Shown here: positions 21,623-31,721 of the stretch, one piece after another | How the letters are laid out: each line of letters opens with the position of its first letter | How positions within the stretch are numbered: position 1 is the stretch's first letter | Made by a program: the position numbers and the translations under genes | Origin: Heterotrichella gracilis | Taxonomy: Eukaryota; Sar; Xanthophyceae; Tribonematales; Xanthonemataceae | Direction of reading: 5' to 3' | Length of the DNA: 35,553 nucleotides | Assembly: GCA_032358255.1 (NCBI GenBank) | Contig: JAULBX010027606.1 | Coordinates: 1-35,553, forward strand | The notes under the pieces: model-generated | Databases searched by the model: none | What the model saw: only the letters and a program-made list of their open reading frames with translations | What the model was told of the DNA's origin: nothing

Positions 21623-24545
21623 CCTTTCCTCACCCTGGAGCGAGCGGTGGGTGGGCGCCAGGGTGTGGATGAGGTGCTGTGGTCCACGGGCAGGTTCAGC
21701 CACCAGGTGTACCCAGACCTGCCGCTGGGTGCCACGTGGGGGGCCCTGCTCAAGGCAATGAGGTAGGAGACAGGCCCGCCCTTGGATAGTGGGAATGCAT
21801 GCGGACTGACCAAGTGACCCTTCCAGGTGCTCACTTGGTGTCACAGGCATTGCGTATCCAAGCATCCAATTTGCCCCACTCAACAGCCTCAGCAGGCCGC
21901 ATGTTGCTGAATTTTGCTTTACGGCACTGCATATCCAAGCACCTTTGAGAGTGGGGTGAGTACAGAAACGCTGACCTGGCTGGACTGCTAGATCGCACCG
22001 TGCACCCACTACCCCCCTCCCCATGTGCAGCACAGCAACCCAGCAAACGCCTCTTCCTTCCACCACCGCCACCCAGCCACCCCTGTCTGAGATCGGCGCA
22101 TGCACCACCATACACACCGTGGCTGTGCAGGTGAGTCAAAATAGGGAAGTGGGGACATGCATTGTGCTGGGTTTGGAGTTGGGTGTGTGGGGGGGATGCA
22201 CTATAATTGATTGATGGAATATTTTCACGTGGCAACTCACGATGGGTATGGATCAGCATGCGCGTGAACAAAAATAGGAAAAATTAAACAGATATATATT
22301 ATTTTAAAATCGAATTATAATCTGCTTAATCCGCATACGCATCTGCAATGCAACCCGTTCCCATTCTGGGATTCCTTAAAGGAGTAAAGTACTGATGGTG
22401 ATGCAAAATGCCCATCAATATCAACGCGACTTGTTCTCACGGTAGTACGTGGACTAAAGGTTCCCCTGTACTCCCCCCCCTCAGACCCGTAGGGACATGG
22501 AGCTTCACTCGGCCCTGGTGGCTGCGGCCCAGGGGGGGGAGGTGGGGGGGCTGCTGTTGGTGGGGGGGAGCCACCCCGCACGGGCATTGCCTCTAGCTGA
22601 CAGGTGGGGGCTGGAGGGTTGCAGAGGGATGGCATGATGGATTGTGTGTTGGTGTGAAGGATGTGTATGCCGCGGTGTGCAGATGTGGGTGGGTGGGTGG
22701 GACAGGTGGGGGAGTGGTGGGTGGGTGGGCTTGCCATGGTGTGTAGGTGGGGGCGTGGGGGCGTGGGGGGGGGGTGGTACGCGTGGTGGTGTAAACAGGG
22801 TTTGAGGTCTCCATCATGTGCATACATGCTGGCTGGGGTGTGGTAGCTGTGGTGTTGCCTGTCTCCCATGCCTAAGCATGCATGCAACAGTAGTGGTGCT
22901 TGTCAGCAAGCGACGTGCGGTCCAGCAGTACAGCCAAGAAGGGCAGGCACTTAAACCACTGGCACATCATGGCCTCAAATGCACCACTCCTGTACTGTAC
23001 GAATGCGCTGCTCCAACCCCAAAACATCCTGGAACCAATGCAAATGCTGTGCACACATGTGTTGTGATGTACTGACGCCAAGTCCATTACAAGCCACACC
23101 TGTCAGCTGTGTGGTGACCAGGCCCCGCTGCCCCCAGGTTCCTCCCCTCCAGTTTTGGGCTGATACGCCTGGCGCGCCAGCTGCGGGACAGTGGGGACAT
23201 CCCTCCCCACGTGCGCCTGTGGGCGGTGGAGAACCCGCTGCTCAACTCCCCAGACAGGCTGCAGCAGAAGGTGCGGATGGTGGGCTGTGGGCCTGGTGGG
23301 GAAGCCAGTACGGTAGTTAGCTTGTGTTGTAAGGGGGGAACTGCGATGAATCTGCGAAATTGTCAAGAGCGCCAGGCAGGGAATGGGACTCCCCCTGCTT
23401 ACTCCCTAAACAGGCTGCAGCAGGAAGTACCCAAACCTGTCAAATTGTGCCCAAATTTGCCAATTTGCGGATTCCCTACCCCCCGAGTAGTTACGTCATT
23501 AATTGCGCAATCTCCACCGGTGCCGACTGTTATTAGCAGTCCCACGGACAGGAGCCGGCTGCTGCCGCGGTATTCCTAACGTGTGCTGGCATGTGTATTG
23601 CTACTGATAACATTCCTCACCTCCTGTAGGTGGACGCCGGTGCTGAGCTGATCATCACGCAACCCCCCTTGCTGTGGGCCCGCTTTGAGGCGTGGTGGGA
23701 GGAGGTGGAGAGGTGGGTGGGGGCGGTGGGGGCTGCTTGGTTCCTCATTTAGATAAGGAATACCTAGACTGCAATGCTGGGGCTGCTATGGTTGACCTTG
23801 TGGGGCAACGGCTGCATGTGTCTGGGCCTGTGCAGTGCTGTAGTCTTATAGAATGCATGAGCTAATAACCCCATAAACAAAGTGTAAAGCATTTTTTGTT
23901 GAAGCACTTTCTTCCCCATTCGCAGGCGGGACCTCCACAAGCAGGTGGATATAGTCCTTGGCCTGCCCATGGTGTCCTCCCAGGGCAACGCCTCCTTCTG
24001 GCTGGGGCTGTGCGGGGCGCTGGGGGGTGCCGATGCAAGGGAGCTGGTGCAGGAGTGGGGAGCGGGGGAGGGGAGGGAGGGGTGGGCGGAGGAGTGGAAC
24101 GCGCAGCTGCTGCACAAGGTGGGTGCTGGGGACAATGTGGCTGAGAATCATACCAGTGAAGGGGGTATTTTCATGCCTGGTGTAACTAGCGGGGACCCTT
24201 GCTCGCCCGCACTGACTGCCACGCCTGTTTGTGTTACCCAAAATACAGTCCATGCCATGGGATTCCCTTTCCTACCCGCTTCCCCACACCATGCTGTGAA
24301 TCGTGCACTTTGACACACACCTCCCCCCCACACACCTAACACTCATAAATATTGCTGTGGGATAGTCTTCACTCCCGCCTTACCCCCCGATTGATTGTGC
24401 GCCCCTTCACCTGCCAGCTGACTATGTGCGCATGCATTGTGCCCAACAGATGCAGGGATTCGGTGCAGCTGGGCTCCACGCCATGCCCCTCACGCCCAAA
24501 GCCAGGGGGATGACCATGCAGCTCATCAAGGAGGGGAGGTTGTGA
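21623..24545 (+). CDS. Methylenetetrahydrofolate-reductase-like TIM-barrel protein (5' end unresolved)
   Basis: Seven exons: 21623-21762, 22031-22130, 22485-22603, 23138-23270, 23630-23712, 23926-24118, 24450-24545 (TGA). All phases agree; 287 residues, close to a bacterial-type MTHFR (about 290-300). Matches to the family: strand/loop LLLVGGSHPARA, AVENPLLN, VDAGAELIITQPPLLW (the family's GA-x-FIxTQ block), IVLGLPMV, and the last strand AAGLHAMPLTPKA. MTHFR reduces methylene-THF with FAD. In E. coli MetF a key Asp follows the LxxRGD block; here the aligned stretch reads VGGS, and I cannot locate the N-terminal catalytic Glu. The family is therefore secure at the level of fold, but the reaction is not. 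The true start lies upstream; the 21623 acceptor was chosen by phase and coding pattern, and the frame remains open back to 21143. Confidence 0.72.
22680..22790 (+). other. G-run-rich intron segment with G-quadruplex potential
   Basis: Inside the intron 22604-23137 of the MTHFR-like gene there are many runs of three or more G (GGGTGGGTGGGTGGG and later GTGGGGGCGTGGGGGCG), on the transcribed-sense strand. This is the spacing expected of G-quadruplexes in the pre-mRNA; no function is shown. Confidence 0.55.
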
Positions 24546-24702
24546 TGCAAAATAACAGAACAGGAAACATTTGAGAATTTGCTGGGACTGGGAGGGGAGC
24601 GGGGCAGCATGCGTGATGTGAATAATGCAGTGTTGTTGTTATGAGGCACACGCCTACACCCTCGTTGGCAATTGTTGGTAGCTTTCGTGTGCGCGCTCCA
24701 CT

Positions 24703-24853
24703 ACGCAGAGTGCCCGACTTAGCTCTCTTGTGATTTTTTCAGTATGCCGGTACCTTTGTGCTACACCAGATCATACTACATGGAGTGCCCAACTTGGCTC
24801 CCTTGTGACGCTTTTAATTGTGCCCCTGTGTGTGTGCTACACCAGCTCATACT
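24703..24853 (+). repeat. Two-copy tandem duplication, about 76 bp per unit
   Basis: Each unit runs from GAGTGCCC(G/A)ACTT(A/G)GCTC through CTTGTGA to GTGCTACACCAG(A/C)TCATACT. The copies differ by scattered substitutions, most in the middle third. Confidence 0.8.
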
Positions 24854-25207
24854 AGGTGTTCCAATCCTATGCTTGGCTGGGTCGGTGCCGGCCAGCCCCC
24901 CCCTGGGCCAGCTGGAAACCCCTTCGGCAGGGCAGGCCTCTCAAATTTCTGTTTACAGTTTGTGCATGAACCTGGTCAAAATTGCAGCCCCGAGGGATCT
25001 GGATCAACAGTGTTGGCCTCGAAAATGCTGTGGTACAAAGCAAATCCACAGGGACTGAAAAATAAGTTCAGAATCCCCGGTAACCAACGAAGGTACAGAC
25101 TCTGGTTGAACCCCAGTTTGCACACCTCGAACCTGTTTTAAGCTCGACGCCAGCCTCCTTTTGGAAGTTTGAATCCGCCAAATTCTCTCGTCGGATCCCT
25201 CTATTAC

Positions 25208-25242
25208 CCAGGGATCGCACCTGGTACCGGCCGCCTTAGCCA
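25208..25242 (-). other. tRNA-like segment with A-box and T-arm (possible SINE relic)
   Basis: On the minus strand, TGGCTAAGGCGGC matches the RNA polymerase III A-box pattern TRGCNNAGYNGG. Just downstream, CCAGG-TGCGATC-CCTGG forms a perfect 5-bp T-stem with a 7-base loop that differs from the B-box core in one base. The two are only a few bases apart, so the anticodon arm is missing and this is not a working tRNA. It could be a deleted tRNA or SINE head, or chance. It lies 40-75 bp before the NAP1 start codon. Confidence 0.3.
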
Positions 25243-25282
25243 CCCATCACCAACGGGAACACAACGTCCCGAGACACATCAG

Positions 25283-28200
25283 ATGGCGGCTCCAAACGAA
25301 GAAGCCCCAGCAGGTACGGTCATACCACGCCGGTGCTGCGCTTTCCTGTGCCAATGCCTTGTCTCTGTCTCCTTTTTGATCGGAAACGCTGCCCGATGGA
25401 CGGATCGGACCCTGCCACCTGTATGCATGCATATGGCAGATAAACTTTACCTCGGCCGCACGGCGACGCTTTGTACTACGTCGTTTACTTTACGCACTGC
25501 AGTATTGAAACTGTTATCCGGTAATTATTGACGGCAGCTTACGTGCTGTGTGTGTGTATTGGGTGGTATATGCCCTCCCTGCGCTTATATGCCCTCCCAG
25601 CACAGAGGCCCCTGCTGCCTCTACGGCCTCTTGTATGCGTTTCATGTAGACACTGGTATATACTGAAAGTTTTTGAGAAGCTGTCACAGGTTCTGTACCA
25701 GTGTTATGTCAGTGGTGTGCTGTGCTGTGCTGTGTGTAGCCAGTTCCCCATTCCCCACGCACTCACCCTGTTCCTCCCCTTGGTGCAGGGGCGCAGCTGA
25801 CTGCCGAGCAGCAGGAGGCGCTGATTGAGGCACTGCGGGTGGGTGACCAGGTTGGGGGTGGGGGCTGGCCAGGGTGGGGGGTGCAGACTGAAAGGGGTGG
25901 GAGTTGGTGGGTTGGGGATAGCAGAGTGTTGGTGGAGGGTGCGGGGTGTGGGGTTCAGGGTTTGCCCCTCCAACCCCTCCACCTCCCCCCGCATGGCAAG
26001 CCCAGCCCTCCTCTTTGGCGGCCACCAGGAGTGTCTCTGTCAACCCAGCTGCACTCACCCAGCAACCCAAGCTGACAGTTTTGATATATTCGGGAAATAA
26101 CCTTCGCCACGTGTGTTTCAGGGCAAGCTTGGGTCCCTGTCCTTCATGCGCGAGCACCAGGAGTACCTGGCCAGCCTGCCTGCGGCGGTGCGCGGCCGTG
26201 TTGAGGCGCTGGCTGGCCTCCAGGAGCAGCACAGCGGGCTTGAGGCGCAGTTCAGGGAGGAGCAGGCGGCGCTGGAGAGGAAGTACGCAGAGCTATATGG
26301 TGAGGAGGAGGGTGTGGGTGGGTGGGGAAGGGGAGGGGGGACTGCGTTGAATAGTTTCTCATTCATAGCTATAAGCAAACCCCCTAAGCCACCCAAGTTA
26401 CCTCTCCACCCCCCATGGACCCCTTGCTGGCATGCTTGCACTGAGTTTGTTAGAGGTATTGACACACCGCCGTGGCTGGGAAGGGGGGCTCCTACGCCCG
26501 CGCATGCAAATCTTAAAGCCACCCAAACTGCAACATCAGAACAACGACCATGCCAGCAACCCACCCCTTACCCGCCACTTCCTCCTCACCCGCAGCCCCG
26601 CTGTACAGCCAGCGCCGCGCCATAGTGACAGGGGAGGGGGCCGAGCAAGGGGAGGGGCCAGCGGGCATCCCTGGCTTCTGGCTCAGGGTGTTCACAAACA
26701 GCCCCGAGTTTGCGGAAATGGTGCGCACAGCATTTGCTAGAAGAGGTAGCATAGAAGAAAAGGCTGGGTGTTGTGTTCCAGCCCTAGGGGAGTGCTGTGG
26801 GGCACCATCTAAAGGAGGGTTTTGTGGCCCTTGCGCTAGAGTTGGACATTGCTGCATCAGCTCTTGATGTCCACACACTGCACAAAGTTTGTGGACATGG
26901 TAGGCCCTGGCGTACTCTAGGTTAGGGTCTTGCAGCCATGCCCTAAGGTAGGGTTTTTCCTTAGCACAACCTGCTTCTGGCTCAGAAGGTTCATCGACTG
27001 CCTGGAGACGGTGGACGCCGAGCATACCCTACATATATATATCTAGATGTGAACCCTAGCTGGAGGTGGAGGAAATAACTGGGTTCACGGTCGTTTGAGA
27101 CACTAGACTGCAATCAACAACTTTAAGATTGGGAATATTAACATGCACGCGGAATGCAAGAACGTCAAATTGTTGACACACCTCTTTCCCATTCCAATGT
27201 TTGAATACCTCCCTTTTCGTTCCCCAGATCACTGAGAAGGACGAGAAGGTGCTTTCCTTCCTGACTGACGTCACCGCAGGCAGCGTGGAGGGCGAGAAGG
27301 GGTCCTTCCAGCTGACATTCGAGTTTGCAGAGAACAGCTACTTCACCAACAAAACACTGGTGAGTGCGTGCAGAAAATCTGCCAACAAAAGACCTGGTTG
27401 ACCAAATCCTGCTGTTATTTGTTGAACCCTAGTTCAGCAGCGAAACCCTGATGCCTGTGTACTGGCGTGAACACAAACAACTGTGCTGGGGACAGGGGTC
27501 CCTTGCAACTGTCCGGTTTAGGAAACTGTCACTTCACCAACACATGTGATGGATGGGTGCAATGGAATACGCATGTGGGCCCAACCTTGGCGCTGGTGGC
27601 TGGCCAGTTGTCAGCCTTGCAAACCCCTGCAGGCACCGGGTGTTTCTGGTGTCCTGTATGAGTTTTGGGGGAGTCCTTTACTTTGCTGCAGCTGCTGGCA
27701 TGGGAATTCTGCTTCACTTTGAAGCCCCTTTTTGAGACAAAGGTGTATCATGTGGCACGCGACGCGAAACTTGAAACCCAACCTCATGAATCAAAACATA
27801 GTTTATGTTACATAATGAATGCTTGTATTTACATGCTGCGATTGTTCACCTTTTCTGCAGACCAAGGTTTATCACATGGCGGACGACGCTTCCGAGCCCA
27901 TCCTTGAGCGGATCACCGGCACCGAGATCAACTGGTTGCCCGGCAAGGACGTGACCGTCAAGGTGATGAAGAAGAAGCCAAAGAAGGCGGGGCTCAAGCC
28001 AATCATCAAGACGGAGCCATGCGAGTCATTCTTCAGATTCTTCACTCCCCCAGAGGTGGGTGGGTGGGGAGGGTGGTGCGGTGGTGGCGGCGGCGGTGGT
28101 GGGGAGGGTGGTGTGTAGGGTGGTAGCAGCGATGGTGGTGGTGGAGGATGGCGTGCCCTCCTCTACCGTGGGTACTCGCCATGGTATTGATGGTTGGTGG

Positions 28201-30039
28201 TGGTGGGGTATGTACTTTAAAAATGGGGTCCAGTTCTTTGTGGAAAGAATGGATAAAGGGGATACGAGAAGTGCCCTATCAATGTACTGAAGCAGGTATT
28301 TAACTCACCTGACCTTACCCCCTGCCCCCCCTTAGGTCCCCGAGGAGGGCGAGGAGATGGAGGACGAGGACATCCAGCAGCTGCAGGACATCATGGAGGA
28401 GGACTACGAGCTGGGGTGAGGGGGAAAGGGACTGACACCTGCCAAATGCCTGATGCTGGCCACAGGGGTTTTAATGAAACAAAAATATGTTGATTGTTGC
28501 ATTCATGGGCTTTGGTGCACAAGGGACTTCTGTACAGCCCTTGGCTGGGATCCAGAGGAGGCATTGCTGTCGTCACTCGCTAGAACAAAGAGCTAGGGCC
28601 ATGGTGCTTATCCCTGGCGCCCTTTGCTGTTGCACCAGCGAGGGTGGCTCTGCTGGCACACATGGTCGGGGACTTCGAACTTTTCCCCCTCAAAAAATCA
28701 CATTGGTACCTGCTTGTTTCATTTAGTATCAGTTGTTTACCACCCCCGGTTGTTTCCCAGTGCCCTGGTGCGCGAGCGCCTTGTCCCCAACGCCCTTGGC
28801 TGGTACACTGGGGAGGCGCTGCTGGCCCACATGGAGGAGGGGTTTGATAATGACTATGATGAGGAGGACGATGACGAGGATGATGATGACGAGGATGATG
28901 AGGATGAGGACGATGACGAGGATGATGACGATGAGGTGGGGCCTGGTGGGGTGGGGTGGGGTGGGGTGGGGTGGCGGGTGCATCAGGCGTGTGACCTGGC
29001 ATTGCGTAAGGACCCACATGGCTTGGCGTGGGTGGCGTCAGGGATGGGGAGGATTCTCCCACTATGGCGCTGCTGCGGGCTTGGTTATTGTGGACATGGG
29101 CAGTGCGGTGGGCTGCGCAACCTTGTCGGATGCCTTCACCCTTTTTCTGGGGTGGAGTGCTGACTCCGGTGACGTACCCATACTTTGCTTAAGGTTATTC
29201 TTGAAAGGCAGGCCTCCAAGCCTAGCACAGCTTATGAATATATGGGTGTTGGTGGGAACTCAACTAAACAAAGAAAAAGTCAGTACATACCTGCTCACCC
29301 ATGCCGCTGGCTGGTTGGTTACCGCCCTGCCCGTGTGTGCAGGATGATGAGGAGGAGGAGGAGGTGCAGCCCAAGAAGGGCAGCAAGTCAAAAGGCAAGT
29401 CGAAGGTACGACGGGACGGGAATGGGCAGTAAAGCAAGGTAGTGGGTAAATATAAATTAAAGTATAAATATGTGTGGCATAGGGATATGGGCAGCAGCTG
29501 TGAACGCGGGGCGATGGCAGATCCTGCTGGGAAGTTACAAACTAGATGAGACCAAATAATTGTAAACTGAAACAGGCAAGCAATGGTCTCATAAGTAACA
29601 AGCTTGCAGTACTGAGAAAATAAATGAAATCAACCAGCTTCTGCCACATTTGCATGAACATTTGTGTCGCAAGTTTTGGCAAGTCAGCTTGGGAGGAATG
29701 CTCCCAAGAGGAACACATTTTTTTGGGAACCACGGTTGCGTATGGTTCTACCAAGCTGCGGCATTTTGTCATTTGCATGTACGTTGTTGTGCTCTTTTAC
29801 CGCACACAAAGTTGTTGCCCTTGTCGTGAAGGGTACGATTTGGGCACAAGCAGGCATGGGACACTTGCAACGCTGGAGGTGTAGATCACCATTGGGGGGC
29901 ATTTGTCAGCACTGGGCAGACCAGCAATGGGTGGGGATGGATTACCCATGTGATTGCAGCTACTTTACCATCATGGTTCTCTTCCTTGCAGGGCGCGGTT
30001 GACTCCCAGGAGCAGCCACCAGAGTGCAAGCAGCAGTAG
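25283..30039 (+). CDS. NAP1: Nucleosome assembly protein 1 (NAP1) histone chaperone
   Basis: Ten exons: 25283-25313, 25789-25838, 26122-26299, 26596-26720, 27228-27359, 27861-28055, 28336-28415, 28761-28935, 29343-29405, 29992-30039 (TAG). All phases agree; 358 residues. NAP1 shuttles H2A-H2B between cytoplasm and nucleus and deposits it on DNA. Recognisable blocks in order: [16 protein letters not shown] and [20 protein letters not shown] (dimerisation helix), [59 protein letters not shown] with [10 protein letters not shown] and the basic MKKKPKKAG, then [13 protein letters not shown]. The tail has a long Asp/Glu run (residues about 295-330) that binds histones, a [10 protein letters not shown] patch, and a C-terminal CKQQ, the CaaX farnesylation box seen in plant and animal NAP1. 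The ATG sits right after a CAG; no in-frame upstream ATG competes. It is of usual length for the family. Confidence 0.96.
26881..27022 (+). repeat. Remnants of a duplicated NAP1 exon 4 inside intron 4
   Basis: Two stretches in intron 26721-27227 resemble exon 4. AAGTTTGTGGACATGGT (from about 26885, KFVDM then a GT) matches the exon end GAGTTTGCGGAAATGGT (EFAEM then its donor). CTTCTGGCTCAGAAGGTTCA (from about 26970) matches exon CTTCTGGCTCAGGGTGTTCA (FWLRRF versus FWLRVF). The order is reversed relative to the exon, as expected when two partial tandem copies have decayed. Using them would break the well-conserved join to ITEKDEK, so they are probably not normal exons. Confidence 0.55.
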
Positions 30040-31721
30040 GGGCCACTAGGGTTTTGAGCGGGATGCTGACCCTAGCGGAGGGTTTGGTGTGGGGCTGGGA
30101 GAGATCTTTGCGCTAAAGTTTACCCAAAGCTGGCCCTAGTGTAGGGTTTCAGCTGGGGAGGGGACTTGAGCCAGGGTTGTGGGTGTGCCATCTTTTTTAG
30201 AGTGTAGTCAATAGTATTGACAATAGTGCGTGCGTCCCTCAAGGGCGGGATGGTCAGAATTAAGATGCGCCAGAACGGTGCTTCTGAAAAGTAAGAAATT
30301 ACCAAGTGGCGTATGTGCGGTGTGAAGTGCAGGTTTGCCTTTGTAAAGGTGAGCCGCTTCGGCATTATCCATCCCCGGCTTGTGACGTTCAGAAATCTGA
30401 TGTGGAAGTCTGGGTGTTCTTTTTTTGTTGGATTTTGGTCTTGGTCCAGCATGCAGTTACATGATACTATGTAGTCGCAGATCGAGGGCAGCAGACAGCT
30501 GTTGTTACCACAACCAACTAGACCCAGCATTTGCAACTTGTCACAATATTCTATCAAAAAATGAGTTGCAGGTTTGTGCATACCTGAGGTTCAACAACAA
30601 GGCCGCCACAGTGACAGTGTGTACAGCTGACAGTGTGTAGCTGTAGCTTGTGGGGGTACGATTATTCCAGGGCCGCATCGTGAACAGTTCAGCCCAGTTT
30701 GCATCGGATGCCTAGATCTGAATGCACCGCCCCACCCACACAACCCACACCCGGAGACTGCGGTGCAGAGGACTGTGGAGGCATAGGGTGAAAACATATG
30801 CATCCTAGACGCCAACGTGTGCATGTTTTGAGTCCGTCCCATCTTCCTATGAAGTGTGTTGCGTGGTCCTGCCAGATCTGATCTAGATAGAACACCTTGC
30901 TGCGTCTGTTCCCACTATTTTTTTAATAAAGGTTTTGGCATGAAGGATGCATGCATGCATCGTGCTATATAGTTACCCTGTCAAACGTGATAGTGCCTAT
31001 CAGCTTCCATAGTTTAGCTGGCGTGCGTATAAGTGCGTACACCGGAGCAACTTCGTGTGAAGCTTGCCCACGTATTCACGTACACTTCACCGGTCGATCG
31101 TAGGTGTGAGCAACGGTTCGCAACAACAACGGTTCGCAACACCAACATCATTGTAGTTCCAATGACACCGATGCGGGTAGACCAACAACGGCCGCAACAA
31201 TTTGCAATACAGGTCTGTAACCTATCAGTCATGGTTAGAATACCAACCCACGCATATTTCCCGAAGTTTCCAGGTTGTCGCCAGTGCAGTGGAAAACGCG
31301 GCTGTTGCAAGGTATCTCTCTGACAGAGTCTCTGCACTGTACCCAATTTTCAGTCGGTGGTTTTGTTCAGTGTTCGAAACATATTGCAATTTAAACGAGC
31401 ATGTCAATATACGCAATGTGGGCACACTGGTTTATTTCAGGATGAATTTAATGAAATCAATATTATTGTTTCAAGTTTTTGAAACCATGCAACCTTGTAC
31501 CGAACCGACCGTTCCTGACGCGCTGTTTGTACTGTGCAGGGGACACCCTGTGGCTAGCCCACCAAGGCCAGCTTCTACCTGCCTGCAGCTGCGTAGGCGC
31601 AAGTGTGTAGCTTATACTATCCACAGCGCACTTCTCGGTTGGACGCTGATCATCAACACCATCACCAGGCTTCTTGAATAGTGGCTCTTGCTACAGCTAC
31701 CATAGCTGTTGGCTTGGACCC
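30040..31721. other. Intergenic region between NAP1 and BTB-SPRY gene
   Basis: Just after the NAP1 stop are several TAGGGTTT-like pieces (30041, 30139). A minus-strand frame of 153 codons (30581-30120) is open but shows no domain, signal peptide or start context and is probably chance. A CAACAACGGTTCGCAAC duplication lies near 31110-31145. The rest shows nothing. Confidence 0.35.

Larger units (their letters stand above)
24546..25282. other. Intergenic region between MTHFR-like gene and NAP1
   Basis: No gene. It contains a 76-bp tandem duplication (24703-24853), a tRNA-like segment (25208-25242) and presumably the NAP1 promoter. Confidence 0.4.

Noticed and set aside
28580..29062. Minus-strand His/Pro-rich frame of 160 codons
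   Set aside because: Antisense of the NAP1 acidic Asp/Glu exon; the His-rich composition is just the complement of GAT/GAG codons.
30120..30581. Minus-strand 153-codon open frame downstream of NAP1
   Set aside because: Continuous and not very low in complexity, but with no recognisable domain and no supporting signals; kept only as a remark on the intergenic region.
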